From assembly GCA_015067665.1 (NCBI GenBank), contig SVLZ01000006.1:1-56848 (forward strand): a DNA stretch of 56,848 nucleotides, read 5' to 3'. A model generated the notes under the pieces. It worked only from the letters and a program-made list of their open reading frames with translations, searched no databases and was not told the DNA's origin. Source of the stretch: Oscillospiraceae bacterium (GTDB lineage Bacteria > Bacillota > Clostridia > Oscillospirales > Oscillospiraceae). Within the stretch, counting starts at the first letter, position 1; every line of letters begins with the position of its first letter. The position numbers and the translations under genes were made by a program. Below, one piece after another: positions 25,751 to 33,665 of the stretch.

Positions 25751-28221
25751 AGCTCTCCTTTTCGAGCCGGGGCTGGGGAGCGCTTTCCTGGGAAGAATGG
25801 CTCAGTACCGCCCTTTCTATGGACTTTTCCGGCATTGAGATTTATGATCTCCACAAGCTCCCCCACCTGCAGGAGAAAAACGCACCGCTGCACCCCCATT
25901 GCGCTGCCGCCACTGTACGGCAGCTGCGTGACAAGCGGCTTACGATCCCCTGTCTGGACACCTCCCTTGACTTGTCCGACGGCATTACCGCCATTGAACC
26001 CCTCTTAGCCCTTTTCGACACCGCGAAAACTTTACGCATTCCTTATGTCTGTGCCGGTGCACAGCAGGAAAATGAGGCACAGGTGCGGGAGAATCTGCAT
26101 ACGCTGCTGCAAATGGCAGAGCATCGGCAGGTGACCCTGCTCATAAAAACCAGCGGTATTTTTGCCGACACGACCCGTTTGCGCCGGCTTCTTGACGATT
26201 TTGCCTCCGACCACTTGGCCGCTCTTTGGGATATGCACCATCCCTACCGGGATATGGGCGAAAGCGCGGATGCTACCATCAAGAACTTAGGCGCTTATGT
26301 CCGCCACGTCCACCTTCGGGACTCCGATGAAAGCGGCTATAACCTCATCGGTGAGGGTACGCTCCCGGTGTGCGATATGATGCGTGCACTGTCCTCCATC
26401 AACTACGACGGTTTTCTCTCTCTTGAATGGAAACCGGAGTGGATGCCGGATTTGCAGGACCGGGAGGTCATCTTCCCCCATTTTGTCAGCTTTATGTCCC
26501 AGTTTCAAAACCCCCGCTCCAACAAAAAAGCGCTCTATGACAACCACGACCATACCGGCAAGTACATCTGGAAGAAGGACACCCTTATCGACCTGACCTT
26601 CCCGCAGGTGCTGGACGCAGTGGTGGAGGAATTTCCCGACCAGTATGCCTTTAAGTATACTACCTTGGACTATACCCGCACCTATCGCCAGTTCCGTGAC
26701 GACGTGGACACCTTTGCCCGGGCGCTGGTCAGCTTAGGTGTAAAACCGGGCAGTAAGGTGGCAGTTTGGGCAACCAACGTGCCCGCTTGGTATATCACCT
26801 TCTGGGCGACCACCAAAATCGGTGCGGTGCTGGTAACGGTGAATACAGCCTATAAGATCCATGAGGTAGAGTACCTGCTCCGCCAGTCGGATACGCATAC
26901 CCTTGTGACCATTGATTCCTGTCTGGACTCCAACTATAAAGAGATCATCGCCCAGCTCTGCCCGGAGCTGGAAAATACCAAGCCCGGTGCGCCCCTGCAC
27001 GCAAAGCGCCTGCCCTTCTTGCGCAATGTCATCACCGTTGGCTATCGGCAAAAGGGCTGTCTGACCTTCGAGGAGGCAATGGCAAGAGCCCACAAAACCC
27101 CCATTGAAGAAATCCATCGCCTTGCCGCCGCTGTGAAGCCCGACGATGTGTGCAATATGCAGTATACCTCCGGCACAACCGGCTTTCCCAAGGGTGTTAT
27201 GCTGACCCACTATAACGTGGTCAACAACGGCAAGTGTATCGGTGACCGAATGGGACTGAGTACTGCTGATCGGATGATGATCCAGGTGCCTATGTTCCAC
27301 TGCTTCGGTATGACGCTGTCTATGACCTCGTCGATGACCCACGGTGCCACTATGTGCCCAATGCCCTATTTCTCCGCAAAGTCATCCCTTGCCTGCATCC
27401 ATCAGGAACGGATCACCTGCTTTAACGGTGTGCCCACGATGTTCATCGCTATGTTCAACCACCCGGACTACCGGAAAACCGATTTCTCCCATATGCGTAC
27501 CGGCATTATGGCAGGTGCCGGCTGTCCTCCGGAGCTGATGCGCCGTGCCGCCCAGCCGGACGAAATGAATATGTATGGCATCGTTTCTGTTTACGGACAG
27601 ACCGAATGTGCACCCGGCAATACCATGTCCGCCTGGACAGACTCTCTGGATGTGCGCACCAATACGGTGGGCTATGCCTTCCCCTATGTGCAGTGCAAAG
27701 TCATTAACCCGGAAACCGGCGAAGAGGTGGGCATCGGAGAAAACGGTGAGTTCTGTGCCCGTGGCTATAATACGATGAAGGGCTATTATAAAATGCCCGA
27801 TGCCACCCGTGACACCATCGACGCGGAAGGCTGGCTCCACTCCGGTGACCTTGCCTGTAAGGATGAAAACGGCTGCTACCGCATTACCGGCAGATTAAAA
27901 GATATGATCATCCGTGGCGGTGAAAATATCTACCCCAAGGAAATCGAGGAATTTATCTACACCCACCCCACCGTTCAGGACGTGCAGGTCATCGGTGTGC
28001 CGGATAAGAAGTACGGCGAAGAGGTAATGGCCTGTATCATCCTTAAAGAAAAAGGCAGCCTCACAGAAAAGGAAATGACCGACTATATTATGGCAAGTAT
28101 GGCGCGGCACAAAGTCCCCCGCTATATCCGCTTTGTGGATTCTTTCCCCATGAATGCCGCCGGCAAGATTCTCAAATACAAGATGCGAGAAGAAGCTGCC
28201 GAGTATATCAAAACACTCTAA
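25747..28221 (+). CDS. TIM-barrel (xylose isomerase-like)-acyl-CoA synthetase fusion
   Basis: An 824-residue fusion. Residues about 1-258 are an AP-endonuclease-2/xylose-isomerase-like barrel with three of the usual metal-site motifs, WDMHHPYRD, VRHVHLRDS and LSLEW. The first ligand position reads LLIKTSG, where Glu is usual, so activity may be altered. Residues about 265-824 are an AMP-forming acyl-CoA synthetase of FadD-like type with QYTSGTTGFPKGVMLTH (about 474), VYGQTECAP, LHSGDLACKDENG, GRLKDMIIRGGENIYPKEIE and the catalytic lysine in NAAGKILKYK. It overlaps the LeuA-like gene by four bases. I infer activation of a carboxylic acid in the same branched-chain pathway; the barrel's role is unknown. 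Confidence 0.87.
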   Translation: MKLSFSSRGWGALSWEEWLSTALSMDFSGIEIYDLHKLPHLQEKNAPLHPHCAAATVRQLRDKRLTIPCLDTSLDLSDGITAIEPLLALFDTAKTLRIPYVCAGAQQENEAQVRENLHTLLQMAEHRQVTLLIKTSGIFADTTRLRRLLDDFASDHLAALWDMHHPYRDMGESADATIKNLGAYVRHVHLRDSDESGYNLIGEGTLPVCDMMRALSSINYDGFLSLEWKPEWMPDLQDREVIFPHFVSFMSQFQNPRSNKKALYDNHDHTGKYIWKKDTLIDLTFPQVLDAVVEEFPDQYAFKYTTLDYTRTYRQFRDDVDTFARALVSLGVKPGSKVAVWATNVPAWYITFWATTKIGAVLVTVNTAYKIHEVEYLLRQSDTHTLVTIDSCLDSNYKEIIAQLCPELENTKPGAPLHAKRLPFLRNVITVGYRQKGCLTFEEAMARAHKTPIEEIHRLAAAVKPDDVCNMQYTSGTTGFPKGVMLTHYNVVNNGKCIGDRMGLSTADRMMIQVPMFHCFGMTLSMTSSMTHGATMCPMPYFSAKSSLACIHQERITCFNGVPTMFIAMFNHPDYRKTDFSHMRTGIMAGAGCPPELMRRAAQPDEMNMYGIVSVYGQTECAPGNTMSAWTDSLDVRTNTVGYAFPYVQCKVINPETGEEVGIGENGEFCARGYNTMKGYYKMPDATRDTIDAEGWLHSGDLACKDENGCYRITGRLKDMIIRGGENIYPKEIEEFIYTHPTVQDVQVIGVPDKKYGEEVMACIILKEKGSLTEKEMTDYIMASMARHKVPRYIRFVDSFPMNAAGKILKYKMREEAAEYIKTL

Positions 28222-28223
28222 TA

Positions 28224-28249
28224 AAAAAGCACCCACCCGGGTGCTTTTT
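28224..28249 (+). terminator. Terminator of the plus-strand T-box operon
   Basis: GCACCC (28229-28234) pairs with GGGTGC (28239-28244) around an ACCC loop, followed by T5. It ends three bases after the stop region of the acyl-CoA synthetase fusion. The remaining 130 or so bases to the next terminator hold nothing I recognise except a short ATTGACAATT word. Confidence 0.85.
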
Positions 28250-28383
28250 CATTGACAATTCTCCATTTCTAATCGTCAGGGCAATGCCCACATCGACCCG
28301 AAATAACATCGCCACTTGATGGGATGGTTTTATTCTATACAGAAGCCTGTTCCGGGAAATTGCCACGTTGCTACCTGTGCATT

Positions 28384-28415
28384 AAAAAAGACCATCCTCA
28401 CGGATGGTCTTTTTC
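28384..28415 (-). terminator. Terminator of the secA-pgeF-lipoprotein operon
   Basis: GACCATCC and GGATGGTC form an 8-bp stem with a 4-base loop. A6/T5 tracts flank both sides, so it could work in either direction. It begins immediately after the lipoprotein stop codon on the minus strand. Confidence 0.85.
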
Positions 28416-29948
28416 TTATTTCATGACACTTTCCATCGTCTTTCCAATGCTGTAGCCGAACACATTGTCCCGGGCAGGTGCTAACTGTGTGAACATTCCC
28501 CGCGTGGTATAGACTGTGTAATTACAAAACAGCACCGGGCAAAGGAGTCCCTGCTCCATCACCGTGCGGTGGAGGTTATAGTAATTCCCTTCGTCGGCAA
28601 GGGCATCCAGACACAGAGCATAGGCTGCCAAATCATCCAAACCGCCGTAGCTCAGTGCGCCCCACGTGTCAAAAAACGCAGACAGATCCATATTGGGAGA
28701 GAGCCTTGTTTTGCCCAAATACAGGTCAAACTGCCGCTTTTTGATGGCATTCTCGTAGGCTGTACCGCCCAATTCCTTCATTTCCACCACAAAACCGCCG
28801 GCGGTAAGCATATCTCCCACCGCACGTGCCGCCCGGAGACGGAGGGAATCGTCGCTGTTTACCAGCAGCACCAGCGTACTCCCCTGCTTGCCGGAAGCCG
28901 TTACGGCTTCTGCAAATTTGGCGGCATCGTAGCCGTATTTGGCAGCCAGAGCCTTGTTGTAATAGGGACTGTGGGGAGATGCAGGCAGTGTGGCACTTTG
29001 GGCAAAGCCCCGGTAGAATTTGCTTGCGAGACTGTCCCGGTCGATGGCATAGGTCAGAGCTGCGCGCAGCTCCGGGGTATCAAAGATCTTGCTGTCCTGA
29101 TTACAGCCGATATAGAGAAACAATCCGCTTTCGCAGTTCCACATCTCCGCATCGCTGCGGTAATCCACATACTTGTCGGAGCTGGGGTCGGTGAGGACAA
29201 AATTCAGTCCGTTAAACTGGAAATCATCCCGAATACCGGAAACAGAGGCAGCCTCCATCAAAGGAATGGCCGGTGTGGAGATCTGCAAGGCTGCCTGACA
29301 CCACCATTTGCTCTGCTTTTTCAGGTAGCAGCCAACCACCGTATCCTCTAACGTATAGGGCCCGGAGCCGACAGGCACATGCGCTGCCACCTGCTCCGCC
29401 GGCACAATGGGAATATCCAGCAAAATAGGCAGATTTCCCATTTCCGTGTCAGTATTTATGACCACTTCCCCGGCACCGGACAGGGAAATACCAGTGATAT
29501 GGCTCAGCCGTCCGGAAAAGTAAGGGCTCTCCTTGGCCGCCAAAAGGCTGGCGGCAACGTCCTGAGAAGTCACCGCTGTACCGTCAGAAAATCTTGCTTT
29601 GGGGTCAACCGTAAAAACGTGGGTCATATAGTCCATCGACGGTGCATAGCTGCCGCAGAGCACCGGTGTGGTCTTATAGCTGCTGTCCGTGGTAAACAGC
29701 CCCTGATACATAAGGGACATCAAAACCCGGTTTGTATAGTCGGTACACAGATAGGGATTTAGTCCCTTTTCCTTATAGAAGGTCAAGGTGACGATCTTAT
29801 CCTCATTCCCATCGGGCTGGGTGGGCATTTGGGACTGATCGTCCGCAAGACCGCCGCCGGTGGGCACATAATCGGAATAATCGTAGCTGCAGCCGCCCAC
29901 AGAAAGAAGCAGGCAAACTGCGAGAAATATGCAAATGAGCCGCTTCAT
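28416..29948 (-). CDS. Solute-binding lipoprotein, ABC transporter family 5 (OppA-like)
   Basis: A 510-residue extracellular lipoprotein. The N-terminus KRLICIFLAVCLLLSVGGC is a lipoprotein signal with lipobox SVGGC (Cys 20). The mature part has the family 5 layout, with LNPYLCTDYTNRVLMSLMYQGL near the N-terminus, RFSDGTAVTSQDVAASLLA, and ELRAALTYAIDRDSLASKFYRG in the second lobe. Family 5 proteins usually bind peptides or nickel for an Opp/Dpp transporter, but no permease or ATPase gene is nearby, so the ligand is unknown. The ATG overlaps the pgeF stop by four bases. Confidence 0.88.
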   Translation of the reverse strand: MKRLICIFLAVCLLLSVGGCSYDYSDYVPTGGGLADDQSQMPTQPDGNEDKIVTLTFYKEKGLNPYLCTDYTNRVLMSLMYQGLFTTDSSYKTTPVLCGSYAPSMDYMTHVFTVDPKARFSDGTAVTSQDVAASLLAAKESPYFSGRLSHITGISLSGAGEVVINTDTEMGNLPILLDIPIVPAEQVAAHVPVGSGPYTLEDTVVGCYLKKQSKWWCQAALQISTPAIPLMEAASVSGIRDDFQFNGLNFVLTDPSSDKYVDYRSDAEMWNCESGLFLYIGCNQDSKIFDTPELRAALTYAIDRDSLASKFYRGFAQSATLPASPHSPYYNKALAAKYGYDAAKFAEAVTASGKQGSTLVLLVNSDDSLRLRAARAVGDMLTAGGFVVEMKELGGTAYENAIKKRQFDLYLGKTRLSPNMDLSAFFDTWGALSYGGLDDLAAYALCLDALADEGNYYNLHRTVMEQGLLCPVLFCNYTVYTTRGMFTQLAPARDNVFGYSIGKTMESVMK

Positions 29949-30742
29949 TTCTCTTTCTCCTTACAAAGAATGATGGCGCCCTGGCTGCCCCGCTGGCCCC
30001 CCACCTTCCGGTGAGACCAATATAAATCTGGGTTGCAGGCGGTGCAATGGTCCGAAACATCCACACACTGCACACCGGCACGGCGCAGCAAATATTCGTT
30101 GATCTTTTTCAGGTCAACGTGAAATTTATGGTCTTTTGGGGTGATATATGCACCGATATCCACCCCATAACGCGCGAAAAACGCATCAGGCACATCCCGG
30201 TCCGTTTCAAAACAGCATGCCCCGATATTCGGTCCAATGGCGGCACGGATATTTTCCGGGCAGCAGCCAAATGCTTTTTCCATCGCCCGGACAGTCTTTC
30301 CACCAATATCAGAAAGAGTGCCTCGCCAGCCTGCGTGGGCAGCACCCACCGCTCCGGTTACCGGGTCGTGAAAAAGGAGGGGTGTACAGTCTGCCGTGAA
30401 GATCACAAGGGCAGTTTCCGGGGTGTTTGTAATGAGTCCGTCGCAGTCGGAAAGCTCTGGAGTATAGAGCCCTGCACCCCAAAGGCTTTCGTTGGCCACG
30501 CGGACAATGTCCGTATGGGTTTGCTTGGTGTGGACAGATTTTTTAGGGTCAAAACCAAGAGTCTTTCCCAAAATGTCGTAGTTTTTTAGAACATTTTCCC
30601 GGTCATCTCCCCGACGGGTACCGATATTCATAGAACCAAGGTACCCAGCGCTCACGCCACCCCTTCGTGTGGTAAACATATGGGGTGCGGAGATATTCTC
30701 TGCCACCTGATACCAAAGCTGCTCGTTAATAACTGTTTGCAT
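29945..30742 (-). CDS. pgeF: PgeF/YfiH multicopper-like purine nucleoside phosphorylase/peptidoglycan editing factor
   Basis: A 265-residue member of the YfiH/LACC1 (DUF152) family. The family's conserved His/Cys zinc site is visible in VHTKQTHTDIV, FTADCTPLLF and GAAHAGWRGTL. Homologues are reported to phosphorolyse adenosine and inosine, and in E. coli to prevent wrong amino acids entering peptidoglycan. The start is ATG 30742, one base after the secA stop (TGATATG); 30 further in-frame codons would lie inside secA. Placed between secA and the lipoprotein gene. Confidence 0.88.
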   Translation of the reverse strand: MQTVINEQLWYQVAENISAPHMFTTRRGGVSAGYLGSMNIGTRRGDDRENVLKNYDILGKTLGFDPKKSVHTKQTHTDIVRVANESLWGAGLYTPELSDCDGLITNTPETALVIFTADCTPLLFHDPVTGAVGAAHAGWRGTLSDIGGKTVRAMEKAFGCCPENIRAAIGPNIGACCFETDRDVPDAFFARYGVDIGAYITPKDHKFHVDLKKINEYLLRRAGVQCVDVSDHCTACNPDLYWSHRKVGGQRGSQGAIILCKEKEK

Positions 30743-30743
30743 A

Positions 30744-33485
30744 TCAGGCCTGCTCTTTATCCCGGCAGCACTTCTTGTATTTCTTGCCGCTGCCGCAGGG
30801 ACAGGGATCGTTAGGACCAACCTTCTGGGCAACGCGGACAGGCTGCTTCTTTACGGTTTCGGGCGCGCTGGTGCCGGTCTCGCGGGCAACCTTCTCGCGC
30901 TTTACCTCCTGATTGGCACGCAGCTGCACAAGGAACATCCGACGGATCGTTTCCTCCCGGATGGCTGTGTTCATCGCCTCAAAGAGCTGATAGCCCTCCT
31001 CCTTGTAGGCAATAACCGGGTCGTGCTGACCGTAGGCCCGCAGACCGATGCCTTGCTTCAGGTCGTCCATCGCATCGATGTTGTCCATCCAGTATTCGTC
31101 CACCACGCGAAGCATGACTACCCGCTCCAGCTCCCGCATAACAGATGGGGTCAGAGAAGCTTCCTTTGCTTCATAGGTGTGCAGTGCGATATCGTAGATC
31201 TCCTGGGTGACAGTGGCTTCATCCATTCCCAAAAGCTGATTTTCCCGTCCGCTGAGAGTGCCCTTTGCAAAGTACACGCCCTCCATTTGGACGGCAATCT
31301 GGGAAATGGCCTCCTCGTTTACTTTGCCGCCGCACTCGCTGAGAATCGGCGCAACCGTAGTCTCCACCACAGAGCGCAGCATCCCCAGCATATTCTGCCG
31401 CAGATCTTCACCGAAGAGAACCTTCTGCCGCTGGGCATAAATGACCTTACGCTGGGTGTTCATCACGTTATCGTACTCCAGCACGCTCTTACGGGAACGG
31501 AAGTTCCGGCTTTCCACGCTCTTTTGGGCATTTTCCACAGCGCCGGAAAGGATTTTTGCATCAATGGGGGTATCCTCATCTAAACCCAAAGTGTCCATCA
31601 TCGCCATCACCCGTCCGGAGGAGAACAGACGCATCAAATCGTCCTCAAGACTCAGATAGAAGCGGCTCACACCGGGGTCGCCCTGACGGCCGGAACGGCC
31701 GCGGAGCTGATTGTCGATACGACGGGATTCGTGGCGCTCCGTACCGATGATAAACAGACCGCCGGCAGCCTTTACCTTTTGTGCTTCATCTGCAATGGAA
31801 TCCTTGTATTTTTTCAGGAGGTTCTTGTAGGTCTCCCGAACGGCAAGGATCTCCGGATCGCTGGTCTCTGCGTAGGAATCTGCCTCCCGGAGAATTTCCT
31901 CAGGCAATTCCATTTTCTGGAGCTCCGCTTTCGCAAGGAAATCCGCGTTGCCGCCCAGCATAATATCCGTACCACGGCCTGCCATATTGGTGGCGATGGT
32001 GACCGCACCAAACTTACCGGCCTGGGCAACAATGCCCGCTTCCTGCTCGTGGTATTTTGCATTCAAAACATTGTGGGGGATCTTTTCTCTTTTCAGGAGC
32101 TTGGAAAGGATCTCACTCTTTTCAATGGACACCGTACCGACCAGTACAGGCTGTCCTTTCTCGTAGCATTCCTTTACCTGCTGGATGATTGCCCGGAACT
32201 TGCCCGCCTCGGTCTTATAGACCACATCCGGCATATCCTCACGGATAACGGGACGGTTGGTGGGTATCTCCACCACGTCCAGCATATAGATGGCATTAAA
32301 CTCTTCCTCCTCCGTCAGTGCCGTACCGGTCATACCGGAGAGCTTTTTGTAAAGACGGAAAAAGTTCTGGAAGGTGATAGTGGCAAGGGTCTTGCTTTCG
32401 CTGGCCACATCCACCTTTTCCTTGGCTTCGATGGCCTGATGGAGGCCCTCGTTATACCGTCTGCCGTACATAAGACGGCCGGTAAACTCATCAACAATGA
32501 TGATCTGCCCGTCCTTGACCACATAGTCGATGTCCTTCTTCATAAGGCCCCGGGCCTTCATTGCCTGATTGATGTGGTGAGATAGAGTGGCATTTTCCGC
32601 ATCCGCAAGGTTTTCCACACCAAAATACTTTTCTGCCTTGGCGATACCGCCGGCGGTGAGAGAAACGCTGCGGGACTTTTCGTCTACGAAATAATCGCAG
32701 TCGTAATCGTCATGGACTTCCTTATCCTCGGTCTTTGCAAAGACCTGCTTGCGAAGACCCGATACAAAGTTATCCGCCATGGTGTAAAGCTGAGAGGATT
32801 CTTCGCCCTTGCCGGAGATGATCAGCGGTGTACGGGCCTCGTCGATGAGGATAGAGTCCACCTCGTCCACGATGGCAAAGGCGTGTCCCCGCTGGACAAG
32901 CTCCTGCTGATAAAGGGCCATATTGTCGCGCAGGTAGTCAAAGCCAAGCTCATTATTGGTGCAATAGGTAATATCCGCCTTATAGGACTCTCTGCGCTGG
33001 GCAGGGGTCATTCCGGGGATGACAAGGCCGATGGTAAGACCCATATAGCGATAGACCTTACCCATCCATTCGGACTGGTATTTGGCAAGGTAATCGTTGA
33101 CGGTGACCACGTGGACACCTTCGCCGGAGAGGGCATTGAGGTAACTGGGCAGGATCGCCACCAGCGTCTTACCCTCACCGGTTTTCATTTCTGCGATTCT
33201 GCCCTGATGCAGGACAATACCGCCCAGCAGCTGGACGGGATAAGGGCGCATACCCAGCACACGGTCGGATGCTTCCCGAATGGCCGCAAAGGCTTCCGGC
33301 AGCAAATCGTCTAAGGTCTCGCCCTTTGCAAGACGCGCCTTGAACTGTGCCGTCTTGCCGCGCAGTTCCTCCTCGGAAAGTTTTTTGTATTCCTCCTCCA
33401 AAGCGAGGATTTTATTGAGGATCGGTTGGAGCTTTTTAATCTCCCGTTCGGAGCGTGTTCCGAATAATTTAGTGAAAAGACCCAT
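30744..33485 (-). CDS. secA: Preprotein translocase ATPase SecA
   Basis: Motor of the Sec pathway that drives unfolded preproteins through SecYEG. The 913-residue protein has the first nucleotide-binding domain with MKTGEGKTLVAILP (about residue 100) and DEVDSILIDEARTPLIISG. Its preprotein cross-linking domain, second ATPase domain (GTVSIEKSE, ATNMAGRGTDI, GRSGRQGDPG) and scaffold/wing domains are all complete. The C-terminus carries the zinc-binding SEC-C motif DPCPCGSGKKYKKCC. ATG 33485 follows AAAGGAG. Confidence 0.98.
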   Translation of the reverse strand: MGLFTKLFGTRSEREIKKLQPILNKILALEEEYKKLSEEELRGKTAQFKARLAKGETLDDLLPEAFAAIREASDRVLGMRPYPVQLLGGIVLHQGRIAEMKTGEGKTLVAILPSYLNALSGEGVHVVTVNDYLAKYQSEWMGKVYRYMGLTIGLVIPGMTPAQRRESYKADITYCTNNELGFDYLRDNMALYQQELVQRGHAFAIVDEVDSILIDEARTPLIISGKGEESSQLYTMADNFVSGLRKQVFAKTEDKEVHDDYDCDYFVDEKSRSVSLTAGGIAKAEKYFGVENLADAENATLSHHINQAMKARGLMKKDIDYVVKDGQIIIVDEFTGRLMYGRRYNEGLHQAIEAKEKVDVASESKTLATITFQNFFRLYKKLSGMTGTALTEEEEFNAIYMLDVVEIPTNRPVIREDMPDVVYKTEAGKFRAIIQQVKECYEKGQPVLVGTVSIEKSEILSKLLKREKIPHNVLNAKYHEQEAGIVAQAGKFGAVTIATNMAGRGTDIMLGGNADFLAKAELQKMELPEEILREADSYAETSDPEILAVRETYKNLLKKYKDSIADEAQKVKAAGGLFIIGTERHESRRIDNQLRGRSGRQGDPGVSRFYLSLEDDLMRLFSSGRVMAMMDTLGLDEDTPIDAKILSGAVENAQKSVESRNFRSRKSVLEYDNVMNTQRKVIYAQRQKVLFGEDLRQNMLGMLRSVVETTVAPILSECGGKVNEEAISQIAVQMEGVYFAKGTLSGRENQLLGMDEATVTQEIYDIALHTYEAKEASLTPSVMRELERVVMLRVVDEYWMDNIDAMDDLKQGIGLRAYGQHDPVIAYKEEGYQLFEAMNTAIREETIRRMFLVQLRANQEVKREKVARETGTSAPETVKKQPVRVAQKVGPNDPCPCGSGKKYKKCCRDKEQA

Positions 33486-33514
33486 AAGAATCTCCTTTAA
33501 GCAATATTTTAATC

Positions 33515-33520
33515 ATTATA
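33515..33520 (-). promoter_or_regulatory. Extended -10 promoter for secA
   Basis: On the minus strand TGTTATAAT gives an extended -10 (TGn plus consensus TATAAT) 30 bases before the secA ATG. No good -35 is found at 17 bases, consistent with an extended -10 promoter. Confidence 0.6.
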
Positions 33521-33581
33521 ACACAGATGGGCGGAAAAATATAGAGGAAATGTGAATTTCTCTATTCTCTTTTGAAAAAAC

Positions 33582-33610
33582 TTGCGTAAGTGAAAATAAT
33601 ACGCTACAAT
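33582..33610 (+). promoter_or_regulatory. Promoter of the DUF2079 membrane protein gene
   Basis: -35 TTGCGT (33582-33587) and -10 TACAAT (33605-33610) with a 17-base spacer, divergent from secA. Confidence 0.65.
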
Positions 33611-33665
33611 ACGATTATCTCGTAGAGGCGATCAATACCCCCACAATGTATAAGGAAGTGGTGCA

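Noticed and set aside
14113..28221. Integrated phage or transposon as the explanation for the island
   Set aside because: No integrase, transposase, structural phage gene, tRNA attachment site or composition shift is visible; only short non-autonomous repeats are present.
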